Source: Diadema setosum (Eukaryota; Echinodermata; Echinoidea; Diadematoida; Diadematidae). From it: a stretch of 64,000 nt of DNA. The DNA is taken from the NCBI GenBank assembly GCA_033980235.1, contig CM067059.1:25457922-25521921 (forward strand). Reading direction: 5' to 3'. Position numbers and translations under genes: made by a program. The notes beneath the pieces were generated by a model. That model was given only the letters and a program-made list of their open reading frames with translations, searched no databases and was not told the DNA's origin. This document shows, one piece after another, positions 11,589-25,900 of this stretch (positions within the stretch are counted from its first letter, which is position 1; every line of letters starts with the position of its first letter).

Positions 11589-14500
11589 GCCTATATACAC
11601 TGAAAAACCATTTGTGGTTTTTTATGTGAACCAGTATTGTATTATAAGTTATCTTTCTTTATTGTGAAAATGTGCATGACACTGCTATAAAATCTGTGAT
11701 GCATACAATCTGGCACTAGCTCAATCCTTTTTTTTCCCCCTTTTTAGTAAACACTAACTCGAGAAAAGCAAAGTCTCAAATTCAAAACATCAAGATATTA
11801 CATTCATATTGTGGTAAAAACAAGAAACATGTAACTGATTGAAAAAATGGAGGAAAATATGCACTGATTATTCAGTGCTTTACCAGTAGCCATGATTAGA
11901 AAAAAAATCATAGATACACACTTGGCTGTATAGTCAAACCAACAATCTCCTGATTACTATCAGATGTAGCATCCACTAGACTTTGCAATAAAAACAACTC
12001 GACAGAAGAATTCATTAATTTCAATAAGAACCATGTAGTACACTCACATAACCTCTACACTGTGGCAACCTCGACAGTGTCTCGATATGTCATAGTGTGA
12101 ATGTTTTTTTTCTCCCGTTCCAACTGGTTTCTGACAGTCCAATGTTTTGCATCAGAATCGGATAGATTATCACCAACTGCAACAAATTGTATGATGAATA
12201 GGCTCTAGTGCCACCTATGTCAGAGCAACCTGCACAGCCATAAATCACAAAATGGGTGTGAATTCACCCCAAGTGGTCTTTCATTTAGTCGCATCCCAGT
12301 CGGGAGTCCATGGCCATGGGTACGAAGTTGTCAGGTGGGATGGGAGGGGGGAAGTGACAGAGATACGGCTGCATGAAATTGAGTGCTCCATGCGAGGTTT
12401 TTGGATACTCCCACACCGACATTTCTTTGTTTGTTATGCTTGTTTCTGACTGCTCTTCGTGTACTATTCCTTCTTCGGCAGGCAAGAGCCGACAAACAGT
12501 ACTTTTCCAGCAATGAAGAACTGGATAGTTTGGTGAGTACCATACAATTTTTGTAATTTTATTTTGTTATTGTTGTTGATGACCATAATCGTGTCTCCCT
12601 GGAAAATGTGTGCCGTGCACGTAGGACCAGCGAGCTGTAGCGTAAACATGGTGAATACACTGGTAGCTAGCTTCAAGGCACAAATTATGTTGTAAATTTT
12701 GTCTGTTTTGAGTACTGAGTATTCTTTTGTGGTTGTTAAAATAATTCAATGTCTCCAACAGAGTGAATTTTCTGAAAGGTTATGTCTATGTGTGTTTTTA
12801 TTTTTGTTGTGTGTGCTGGTCAAGAAATACAAAATCAAAGTGATATCTTAGCCTTAATAAATAATATTTCCTTTTGCTACAATACTGATGCTGCTGCCCA
12901 CATCAGTCCACTCCCACTGGGTCTATGTCATTCTGGCCCTGAGTTTGTAATATTTTCTAAAATTGCTTGCTTGAGTGGAATTTCTACTTCCCCAGAGCTT
13001 GCTGGACAAGTTACTATTTGAGAATATAGTAATATAGAGCATTGAATATATCTGTTGTAGTCACTTATTGCTAGCGCAATGAAGTAGCTGGAAAATCCAT
13101 CAGTGATCATCTTCTTCTCTTTACTTGTAGCAACAAGGCCATGTAGGCTACCTGGAAATTGAATTCTGTTGATCTATCGCATTTGTAAATCGAAAGAAAC
13201 TGTCATTCTGATATTGTGGTGATCAGTGTAAAAAAAAAGCTAAGAGTGTACACTTTTTTTTCATGTAATGGAGGCCACAAATAATCAGAAATTGATTGTA
13301 GTAAGCTGAGAAAAGATAAGTGATGTCTTTGTGTGCCTAGTTTTTTTTTTACTGATATCATAATCTAGATATTTCACCACCTATGTCTCTTTCTTGTGTA
13401 TTACTTCTCATAGACGTGTGAAACAAAATAGAAAATGTATAAACATTGATGCTATTGCATATCTCATGTATATGTCTGAAAATGGATGATAACATTTTAT
13501 CATTGACTGGTTGAGATGCCCTGGCAAAGTTTATGATACTGTTTTTGTTTTGTAGCAGTTTTTGCTCTGGTGTGCCTTAGCTTTTGTAGGACAATCTGTT
13601 TTAGTATGACTGGAGAGATTAAGACCTTCACTTAAAAAATCCTCAGCAGCTGTCGTTTTACGGGACAGTCTGGAGGCAGATTGTATGCTTGATATTGAGG
13701 CAGGAAAGCTACCATCTTTGTGACTGAGATCTTTACCTCACCGCCAAATCAGTCGAGGGGAAAGAAATACTGTGCAAGGATCATGAGCTCCTGAGCATGG
13801 ATTAATCTGCAGCCCCGTATATTCCTTTTTGTCCTTACGGTGAATCCAAAGGGTTTAATGCATTTATGGCAAAATTACTATGAACGAGGGGGAAAAGGTT
13901 TTCCGTTATCAGTATTTCATCCATATTCCATAGTACTTTGTCAGTGATTTGATGAAATATATTTATGATATTTGTGATTATAATGTTTTGTTCATGTGTT
14001 TGCTTTGTAACTAATATGGCTGCAATTCTCAAGACTCTGCCACAATTGTGTTAGCATGTAGTAGCTTCCATGGTTTCCAGAGTGAAGAGGCCACATTTAA
14101 GTTTCCAGTAGTTTGTCTTACTATAAACTTCACTTTTTATGCAGCAGGAAATTATATCTTTGTGAGTGATTTAACAATATGTTCATGCTGAAATGTGACC
14201 GTAGTTCAAGTGATCTCTTTTTAATCTACTTCTTATTTGCTTTGTATTCTACATTCATTTCAAACAATTTCAAAGTGCATAATTATTATACATTACTGTT
14301 CCTCACAATGTGATAAATGACTTTTCATTTAATACTACACTGTATTTGTGTTTGCTGTTATGCTTTCTCCCAGTGCTAAGATATTTCATCTACCGATATA
14401 TGTCCTATGAAGGATTTTGAAGCCGTGATATAGGTTCTTATGACTGTAATAATTCATTTTCGAAAGAAACTGGTTGGACATTTAATTTTTCTTGCATTGC

Positions 14501-16723
14501 AGTCCTCGGAGTCTTGGAATAGAAACACTAAAATGATATAAAATCATGATAGAAATATTGAACACAAAGCAGATCCAACACAATTTCAATAATCATGTGT
14601 TGTTTTCTTCTGAAAATCTTTCAGATGATCCAAGCCATTCAAGTATTAAGATTTCATCTTCTTGAGCTAGAAAAGGTAAGTGTGTGAATTATTATCATCC
14701 TACAGTTTATCTTATTTGTCATCGTAACTGAGACGGCAGAGTTGCTTTGCAATAATCATTGATAGTAATGAAATCAGAGATTGCATGTTTTACCAAAAGA
14801 AAAAAAAAATGTTCTCAGACTCAACAGAAAAGATATGATCAGAATTTTCCTTGGTACTGTTTGTGTGATATGTTTGTTTCTGTATTTCTGTTTGAAATTT
14901 GTGCCTGATGGAGAATGATTTTTTCATGATAGATAATAATTTTTTTTTTTTAAATTTCTTGTAGCGCTAAGAGTTACTCTATTAATTCTTAGTTTGGTAT
15001 GTGACTGCAGTTTTGTATATCCATATTCATGCTATTTTTTTTTTTAAATTCAAAATGTCGGGAAGTGCATTGCTGTTTATTCAAAAACTTGTTGCACTAT
15101 AGTCTAGCAGTCTGTACCGGCCGATGGCAATGTCATTTATTTTTGTTTTGTTCCTGAGAGTGCAATAGTAATGACAACTGCAGAAACTATGAAGTTTGAA
15201 ATTTCAACAAAATCTGGAGGAAAAAAAAAAAGAATCTGATTTATCCCAATTGCACAATAAAATCTTACATATGAGTGGTTGATGTTCCCCGAGAAGTAAT
15301 TTTGAATCAAAAAGTCATCAAATTAAGCTTGGCAGGTATTATGTTGATCGTGCAGATGGGCACCACAGACTCCACGGATACTCTTGCAAAGCCCAGATTT
15401 TTGTCTCGATCCATTCTTAATTGAAATGTCATCCCATCTTATGGCCTGACAGATGATGTATCTTGCCATCTTTATTTTGTTCTGTAATATAATGGCACAC
15501 GTAATATTCTGTATGCAGATTTACTCATTTCTCCGGTATCGGAGAGAATGAAACAACAACAACAACAGCAACAAAAAAGAGAAAGAGACAAAAAAAGAGC
15601 ATTAAAGTGCTCTGTTTGGGAGTAGTAGCTGATCCATAATTTGTGATCAAGAAATTGCAAAGCCTTTCTTATTTCTATTGTCTGTGTATTTCGAGACACC
15701 GATTTAATATGACCCAGCATTTCTCAAGTGCAGCGTCACTGCTTCTTTGACACAGGCTTCTTGTGACTTGCTTGAAGTCAGAGAGAAAAATGCTTAACAA
15801 GAGACTGGAATATCCATTTCTGACTGTGAATATTTTATTTTCCTTTGCATGGAAAGTAACTGTGTTGCCTTGAGGAGATATATTTTGCTACCTCATAAGT
15901 GTATGTTAGTTATAATATGTTGCTTATAAGTGAGTAATTTGTTGGTTAAGTGATTCTAGCTGTGGAAGTTCATAAATATCAGGAAGTTAACCCGTTCCAT
16001 ACGGGAACCTGATGGTCTGTGTATTGAATCTACGGGGATTTCAGAATTCAGTATGGGATGGGTTATAAGTTGCTCTGCTTTTGATAGCAAAGTGTCAGCT
16101 CTAGGTAAAAATGACTGATTTAGAATTGCAATGATACAATGAGCTCATTTAAAGAATCTTCTTCTAATCTGGTTGAATGTATTTCTGTGAATCTGTGGCT
16201 ACTCATAAGGTCCTCAGTATGAACTTAATGGAATATGATTACAGAAAATGCAATGTTGTAGGAATGAAGGCCTAGATGTATTTCTGTCGTGTCTCTTGTG
16301 AATTTAGTGACAACAAGAGTGTAGCAGGAACGCCATTGGTGTTGTCATAGTTTATTGCACGGCTGATGTTGAGATCGCACGAGCCATCGATCCAGCTCTT
16401 GCGGCAGGCAACCGTGTGTACATTGGAAATATTTCACTGTGAAAAATGCTGGATGTATTATTATACATACAGCAGCAATAGATGCCGTGGCCATGGGGCA
16501 AGGTTCAAGTAGAACCCGTGGTAGACTTCCCATGCACCCCGTGGGAGAAATGCCACACTAGCTGGGATGATTAACCAGAAGATGCCACCGCAGGTCGGCT
16601 CTCTGGCATGGGGAAGACTCTCTCGTGGACGGCCTCTCGCTGAAGTTTAACCGCCGCGAAAGCCCAAAATTTGCAGTAACACTGCTTACACTGTGACTAC
16701 AATCTGACCAACAGGTCTGCATA

Positions 16724-16759
<36 letters not shown>

Positions 16760-19745
16760 TTTGTATGTATGTATTTGGAGTCTCAGGGTGGGCACAGTTG
16801 TGGTTGTTTAGATGTAAGATGACAACTATTTTCTGTTTTGTTCTGTCTGAATCCAGACTAGGATGACTCATGCTAGACTTCAACATGCATACCAAATGTT
16901 TTGCTAGCTATCATACAGTGTTGTCTAAATTAGATTGCGATTTCAATACCCCCCCCCCATAGAATTCCCCTGTAAAATCACAAGAAGGGGGGAAGATCTG
17001 ATACTAATTCATTTAACAAAATGGCAATTCAAGTCTTGTTTTCATTATGGTGCGAAAGTTCTGAAATCCCTTAATGTCGACTCAAATTTGGACAAACTAC
17101 TTCTGTCGGCCTGCATTCACTTAGCTTGTAATTGAGAATTGAGATAATGTCAGAAAAATTGAGGCGGGAGAAGGAAGAAGCAGGGATGACTGGCATAGCG
17201 AAATTTGGAATGTGGGCGTTTGCAAGGGTGGTAAGCTTGGTGATGTCTGATTATGAATTCTGATAGTTGGAAGCAGGATGCGTTTTGCCTCTTTTTCCTC
17301 ATCGTCTGCAAATTTGCGATCGCTCGGCACTGGCGATGCGCCCCCCGCCACATGAATTCGTCACATGTGTAATTGGTTTTACGTAGCAGCACTTCAGGAA
17401 ATCTATAGAGGAAGAGCAATAGCTCACGAGGTTAGCAGATTGTAAACAAATTAGAAGCCTGATGTCTACCAGATGCTGCGAGATCAGTTTGAATAAGGCA
17501 ATAATGTGACATGATTTTTTTTTTTCTTCGAACTTACTCCACGCTGGCACAGGACATTCTGCTTGCTCATGTGGTTCTTTTTTCTTGATTTGATAAATTT
17601 TGAAATCATTTGAATCTGGGTGGCAAAAGCCAAAGTATATTTCTGCCAACTGATAAGGGTTTTTTTTTCTTTCTTAAAGGCCCAAATATGAGGTTGGAAC
17701 AATTGCTTACTAAATTTTACAATGTAGTTTTATGTAGCTCAAATGAAGTCATACAGAAAATAGAAAAACACATATATATGAAGATACTTGCTACACCTAC
17801 ATATATATATATGAAGATACTTGCTACACCTACATATATATATGAAGATACTTGCTACACCTCTGAACATATGTTTGATTGTTTAAATGTGTTGTTAAAA
17901 GATAGAAGAAAGAGTAATGAATATCTTCAGATACATTTTTATATCAAATTCTTCATTTATAAATAAAAAGTGAAAAAAAAATTGATGATGCCATATTTTT
18001 CAAAACACATGTATATGATTTAGCCAGTATCATATACAGTTTTTGAGATGATGAGAAATACATTGAAGCATTTTGGGTGATTGTCTCCTTCAGAACACAA
18101 GTTCACTCAAATTCTCACGCATATATACCCTCCTTAACTCAAAGGAGAGCTGCAGTGTTGAGTTCCTGTACGTTTTTTTGCAAGGGTATATAATGACAGT
18201 CTGCAGTCGCACATGTGCAACTGCACTCTGTTGAGACATCGAAGCATGCAATAAAAAGCGCTGAACGATTGAGCATATGGCATTACATCTCCCGAACTTT
18301 CAAGGGCAGGTCAGACACGGCTCCAACCTTCATCTCCATCCACGGTTTGGTCAGGATTTATGTTTAGTTTGTTATCCTTTTTATTTTCAAAAATTATGTT
18401 TTCGAGGCCTTAAGAATGTCATCATTTAATATTAACTTCTTCATAGCTTCCTGTCAATTATGGCAAATGCTTTGCTGAAGTACCTGGGGTAGGCATCTTT
18501 TTTTATTTCTCCTTGTTTTTGTAAAGATTTGTATGATGTTGCTGTAGGGAATACCATCATCAGTTGGTGAGACAAGGAATCGCTTTGCCCATGGAGAAAA
18601 CAAAAATTTCAATGTTTTGAAGACTGATGATTGCATATACTGCAGTGATCATTTGGAAGGTATGAATTATTGCATTTTGTCAAGAGAAAAATCACACTTT
18701 GTATCAAATGCATCAGGTTAATGCAGCACACAGAAGAAAGTGCAGTATGAGTGGAAAAATGTTTAGACCTGGGAAAAATTTAAGAATTTTTTTTTTTGTC
18801 GCTCTCTTTTGGAGATAACAAGAAATGTTAAGTGGCAAGAAATTTTTCTTCCTGGCCATTTCCATGTTCGTTTTTTTTTTCCTTTCCCCCTTGTCTCTTA
18901 CTGTCTTTTTCTCTCGCTCTCTCTTTTTACACATGTATTTGGATGAGTCCCAAATAATTGGTGCTTCTATCACAGTGCTGCAGTTTTGCTGGGCCATCAA
19001 TGCCCCTCTTCCTTTGTGCTTGTTGCTGCGGTAATCCAGGACATTACGCAAATCACCTGCATGGCCCTAGTCTCCCGCTATCACTGCTGTTTTCAATTTC
19101 CCTCGCAGGGCTGCTCTGTCTCTGTTATGAGCAATCGCCCCCAAAAAACTTTTTGCCCGGGCAGAAAGAAAGAAGGAAAAGAGGGAAATAAAGACAGAAA
19201 AACTAACGACAACAGTTGGATAGTAATGAAGTATGGTGTAAATAAACCTTAAACAGTTCTTCTCGGATTGTAGCTGCACTGTAGCATGATCAAAGCGACT
19301 GCTACCAGATTTGACTCTGTGTTTTACCCTAATGTGGTTGAGGGTTAAGGAGCTTGACAAGTCCAGTGATGGCTTGTTAATGACTAACCCCTTTTACAAC
19401 TGAATTCATTTTCAGTGAATGGGAAAAATCTTACAGATTGTTTGATAGGTATTACACTTACTTGCCACAAGTGAGAGATTTAATGGGTGCTGAAATATGC
19501 ATGGAGCACTACCACTATCAGTGTTTGACAAGGAAAAGTTTTTCGCCTGTCTGATTAGCTGGCCATAGCATTTCACATTTCTAACTAAAAAAATAATGCA
19601 ATTCCTTGACCTGAGAAAGTGTAGGGCCTAGGTACCAGTGCTGTTGGGAGAGCTTCTCAATGAATGTGTCACATGCTTGTTCTGGGTACCTTGTAGGAAG
19701 CAGTTGGAACAATTCTGATTCTTGCTCAGTCTCTACAGACCCCCC

Positions 19746-19777
<32 letters not shown>

Positions 19778-22700
19778 CAACCAAACAAACAAACAAACAA
19801 ATAAACATCAAACAAGCAAACAAAAACAAACAAACAAACAAACAAACAAAAACAAAAACACACACAACAACAACAACAATGATAACCAAAAAAAAAAAAT
19901 GGGAAAGAAAAAAAAAAGAAAATGGCAAGTGACCCTCTAGTTGAGACATGCACCTGTCTGGGCCAGCATGAAAAATAATGTCTATGAAATCCCAACTTAT
20001 TTAAAAGCATGAAAGTAAGAATAGAAATTGTGAAGATTTGTGCATCCCTTACATGATTGAGAAAAAATATAGAATTGTATTTACGGTTTGTGATGCCATC
20101 TTGAAGGTATAAGTGTCTTGTGTGTGTGTGTGTGTGTGTGTTTAATAAATTTATTGGCCACCCAGCAAGCACTAGCATGGTTTAAAGGCGTAATTTACCT
20201 TTTGCAGATGAAACAAAAACCCAGCATTAGTGCTTTAAAATAGTTCCAAAATTTGAGTTTGGGATAGAAACAACCACTGTAAAAATTTAATCCGTATAAT
20301 CAATTGTTAAATACACAACATGTGAACAATAGTTGTAATAAAAATGTTGGCAGACTAAACCGTCTACAGTTACGGTTTAATGAGAAAGATATGGATACCT
20401 CCTTATATTTTAGGCATTTTTGCAAAAAATTTATGTGGTAGGATGTTTTGTGATACAACAGACCTACACATATATGCATCAAATGTGATATCTTGAACAT
20501 TTTTTAAATCACTGTTCCCAAAGGTATACAGGACGTTTAAGTGTTATTGCACAATGCAAATATATAAACTGACTGGGTTACTAATTTCTTTTGAATTTCC
20601 TATATAGCAGTTATGATATTTTCAGCTTTGATATTTTCAAAGAAAAAGAATAAGTACTGTACATTCCATTTATCTTGAAGAAGAGATCTTGTTCAATAAT
20701 ATTTTCATACCGACATCTTCTATAGTCTTTTGATGTAGTGCTATGATATTTGATGCACTGTGCTACAGCATATTTATCTAAATCTAGTCATTCATTTTTT
20801 TTTTTGTCTGTAATGTATGTCACGTTTATACATTTGTCAAAAAAAAACCCATCTTCACTATTGTCTTTTTTTTAATGAATTCAGATAACATGTCGTTGTC
20901 TGCCTGGCAGAAGGGCCGTAAGGCTTGCATGATGTAAACTGGGTAGAGCCCTTCTGCCAGGCAGTCGATGGGTTGATGTATTTTCAGCTTCCCCCAAGAA
21001 ATAAGTAAGAAGAAGAAGAACAAAAAAAAAAAAGAAGCAATTTGGTTCACAGATTCAAAGATATTGAACTTTTTGAATAGTCGGAGCAATGTCAGAATGG
21101 GAGCCTATTGACAGCCCTTGTTTCCACCCACCAGGTCCTCCAAAACAGTCTTCTTGTGAAAATCTATTCTCTGGCCCAGATAGGATTAGAGTCCCATAGA
21201 TGTCTTGAAAATTGACTTGTGTGAATAGAATGTTTACCAGCCTGAAGGTACTAGCCATGTGCTTATAAATGTGGTACATAGTCACAACACAGCTGTGGAG
21301 TGTCCACAGCCTACTTTTGATGACTGTTCCAGAAATAGTGTATGGCATTTTCTCTGTGTCCTCCCGGATCAAAATGCCAATTTTAAAGGTAGGGGATACC
21401 TTTTACAGACCTCCCAAAATGCAGCAAAACATTAAATATGAACCTCAGGGGACTTGTTTAGGCCACTGCTGAGAAATTTGGAAGTCAACAGTTATCTACA
21501 ATTTGAATAATGCACAAAACTCAACTGCTCAGTAGTTCTGTGTGTCAGCCACACTTAAGCCTTTTTGTTGCAGTCTTCTGTATTTTTGATCTATAAACAC
21601 AAATCTAAAAGTATAAGAGCTGATGTAATAACATATAGAGTGTGTGGCAAGAATGTATATAGAAATGTTTGTAAGTTTTGATGAACTTTCTTCACAAAAT
21701 ATACATGATGGACACACATGCAGTGCATGGGTCTGCAAAGGTAGCCTAGTAATGTACTGGAATTTACAGTGAGCCCCGAAAAAAAAAATGCAATTCAAAA
21801 TCTAACGGTCAATAAAAATGTACTAAATGTTACCTTCCACTTTCAATACTTTATGGGAGTTTCTAAAATGATACTCTCTTCAACATACCACTGTATTTAT
21901 ACAACTCTTCATTTGAGGCATGCAAATGGGATTCCCTACCTTTAAGGTACTGGGTATCCAATAGCAAGACTGAAAAGTTGCGTTATATATTCTAACATCA
22001 GCTGAAGTCAATCTAATGCATATTTTGCTTATGAAGATGGAATAAGATAAATACACTCAAAGGAATATATATGTATCTATTCCTTACATTCATTCTAATT
22101 TTTCATTTATTTTAATTTATTTAATTTCCAACATTCATTCATTTCATATTCAAAGGAGTATAAGCCCATATGAATATGTATTCTTTTATATTCATATAAG
22201 CTGGCTTGACTTGAAGTATTTCATATCACCAATGACAACAAAACTTTGGAGGTTTTGATCTTGATGTCACATCTGATGCAGAATAAATCGCGGCTTATAT
22301 CCAGTTGAGGTAGTAAAGAGTAAAAAGCTACAATATATTTTCTCTGTCTGTTTGTCTGTATCTCTCTGAATGTCACTTTTCTCCCGTCTCTGACCGTGGT
22401 CCTTCTTGACCCCCCCTCCCTCACCCTCACCCCCCCCCCCCCCTTACAAATGACGGTGAAGTCTTTGACCTGACAAAAATTCTGCATGCATGCATGCATG
22501 GACGTAGCAGGGAGCAATCTTGCTTGCTCGTCCCAATCACGGGCTAAGTGGCACAACACATCAGCTCGCCCTCTTGTTCCCCTCTCCCCTGCTGCAACAT
22601 GTCCTGATGAGGAGCAGATATATGTGCAGTTTGCCCCATACCTGACTGTGTGACATGCAGATGGTACGCGTGCACGTGTGCTCCTGGTGGTGCTAAGACA

Positions 22701-22849
22701 GAAAACATGGCCGTAGTGTTTCTGTAGCAGAGAATGTGCCCACCTCGTGCAAATCGCTTTCAATCGCTGGGAGCGCCCGATACGCTCTGGAGAGAAAAGA
22801 GGGGGAGAGTGAAGGTGGGGGGTGGGGGGGGGGAGAGAACAGGGGAAAG

Positions 22850-22902
<53 letters not shown>

Positions 22903-25900
22903 CTTACAAGTGAGACTGAGTGGGTCCCCTACTGAAGTAATACACACAGCAGCTTTCTCACCTAATGCAACTGTGCGACTGCCTACCTGTGTGGGACTAT
23001 GCAGAGCATGGTGGAATTGATTGATACAGAACGAGTTGGTGAGAGATAGATAGATGGGGAGAGATGGAAAAAGAGGCAAAGGAAAAGAAGAAGAAGAAGA
23101 AGGAGGAGGAGAAGGATGGGGTACAACGAAAGGGAATGACTACTAGTATGTAGTCATGTTGGTGGAGAACGTAGAGATTTTTTTTAATATTTTTAAGATT
23201 GATGTTTTGTTTGTGAAATTGAGCAGCAGCTAAAGTTCGAATGCAAACACTCAATATGGGACTACTCAGGAACGGTATTGATTGATAGGGCCTGCATTAG
23301 ACGCAGAGCTGCCTACACATATTTATACATATGTAATATACACACACACACACAAAATGATCACTTCATTTCTTTCACAGCGTGCTTTTGTTAGCATGTA
23401 GCATACCTGTGTACACACAATGGTATGTGGTACTAGCAATGATGTTGTCATTAGTGGTAATGCAAATTCTGATTGCACATTAATTAAGCAGGACTATGCG
23501 GGTGCAAATCGAGCAGACGCCCTTGCTTCTACTACAACACCATAGATATAATTCATTCCAGCATCAATTTGATAATCCTATACCTGTAGTGGGGTTTAGA
23601 TGTTATTTTCCCTGTTGATATGTACTTTATCATTATCATGAATAGCACTTGTGCTGAGCAAAGGATAGATTTTGATTTTAACTTTAAGGTAAAAAGTCAC
23701 CTAGGACGCATGTGGAAAAAAATATGGACGAGGATAATGGCCTTACTGGCTTAAAAAGGCAAAGTAGTTTGACTCCTGTCTTTGTCCATTTGTTTTTTTC
23801 ATGTAAGATGTTTGAGTAAAGTTTACATCTTGTCCTGGGTAGCTAGCTGAATACTGTAAAACCAGAAATGTTTGCATGCATTTTAATTTCACCCATAAGA
23901 TTTGTGAAATTAAAATGCATGTGAAAGTTCTTGTCTACACTATGATGCATTGAATGCCAGTGGCAATTCATGAAAAGAAGGCCATTGGCTCCAGTTCCAT
24001 GAAAATTTCATGCAATGATATTTTGTTGCTGGTCAATGCAGGCAGATGCAACCAGTTTTGTTTGGGTGGTTGGGAGGGTGGGGACTGGGAAACCTATCAC
24101 TAGAAAGTGAGTGATTACTTGCCCTATGATTAAGGCAATGGCATGTTGCATGTTTCTTTGCGTTGGAATGAAATGGAAAATAGCCGGATGCTTTACAGAG
24201 TCGGGGGCTCCTGAAGAGACCCGCATATCGTATATTATAGTCAAAACTTCTATTGATCGACGCTGGTGTGTGCAACTAAATGGCCGTCTTTGACTTCGCC
24301 AACAATGCAGAGTAATCACACGGGGGATCATTTTTCCCCCGCCGCGACAAAAGGCCGGCCCATATTTTGTGCGTTCATTTCTCTCCCTAGTTCTCCTCCT
24401 TTCATTCATATCTGGTGGCACTGTCTGTGTCGGGGCATATAGGAAGGGTACCGTCAGTGAGGGGCGCGAAGTTAGTTGGGTTTGCTGCGGCAGCCCATCC
24501 CTCCAAAGCTAAAGCTGGTTATACTGTGATTGTCGGTGACCTGTCAAGGCAACCCCTGGTGAAATGGCACAAGAAAGAGAGAGAGAGAGAAAGAGAAGAA
24601 AGGGGGGGGGGGGCAATGGAGAGAAAGGGGGCAAGATAGTCACAATGACTGACTTATTGGGGTGATATGGTGTGACAGACCTTTTAGTGCCAGTGTCAAT
24701 GACTCTAGCCTGACAATGGCTGTTGCGTTGTTCCCCTACTGGTTCCGAGCCATTCAGGGTTTAACCCCTCTTTCAAAGAAGAGAAAAAAAATTGTGCTCT
24801 TTTTTCAAGATAATGATCAAAATACTGTGGATTCTTTTGATTTCTGTACCATAGTTCTTGCCATCTTTGCTTTCATTTTTCTTTTCTTTTTTTCTGTCAT
24901 GGAGGTCGAAGATCTATTTATTTTGTATTTCATTTTCTTGTATGTCAAAGAAGCGAACAGTTACAATACTTTGTGGTTACGGGAGGAGTTGGTTAAAGAA
25001 GAGGGACTTGAAAAAAGAGTTACAAAGAAAACCATTCAATCATCTGTATATTATGCCCAAGTTGGCTGTGCGCTCATCATTCGAACAGCGTTATTGAACA
25101 ATTGAAACAAACAAAAAAGTCTTTCCAACAACAACACCAACAACAACAGTAGCAGAATTCATTGGCCGTGCCCAGCTTATGCCCACTGCTGCGCTTTCGC
25201 AGGCCATGCACACGTATATATCATGTACTTCATTGTGATTTTCTGGATCATTTGCGCTTTGGCGCTTATCATAATGGGACAGCATAGTTGATATTATTCC
25301 CCTCCCCCCCCCTTCTTCCCACAACCCCTCTTTATTCCTGGCTCTCCTGAACACATTGTGTTTGTGCATACATGTGTGGTTTTGTGGCTGCCTGAGAGTT
25401 TCCTTTCTGCTCATAATTCCTAGCGTCAAATAACCCGATCCTCCTGTTGCGACCAACCATCCATCCAGCCCAGGAAAAGGATCTCTTGCGCACGCTTTTT
25501 CTGGGAATGGCCACGCATAGAACGTGCAATGCGATCGTTAGCTTTTGGAATCAGAAGGGCATTGAAGAATGGCATGTGCACTGGCTCTAATGCCCTTTTG
25601 ATTCTCACACTTTGGAGGTGTAAATGTAGAGGCAAATGACCGAACTCTTAACTGCGAGAGAGAAATGGGGGGGGGGGGGGTTGGAAGAGATCAGAGCAGA
25701 GTTTGCCCAACTGTGTGTGTTAAAATAGGTCAATGAGAAAGGTATCAATGTTGTACTATGGAGCAGAATTCTTGCAGTCGAGACAATGGTGGTGTCAAAG
25801 AGAAAATAAATTTATGGCAGGAGGATGTACAGGAGGAAAAACTCTTGACACCATTAACTACTGCAATCTATTTTTTTTTAAAAGACAGCAAGAGAGGAAA

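Noticed and set aside
22221..22853. 210-residue minus-strand open frame
   Set aside because: It crosses C-rich and GA-rich low-complexity DNA inside a Meis intron, is rich in Pro/Ser/Arg from composition, and shows no domain I recognise.
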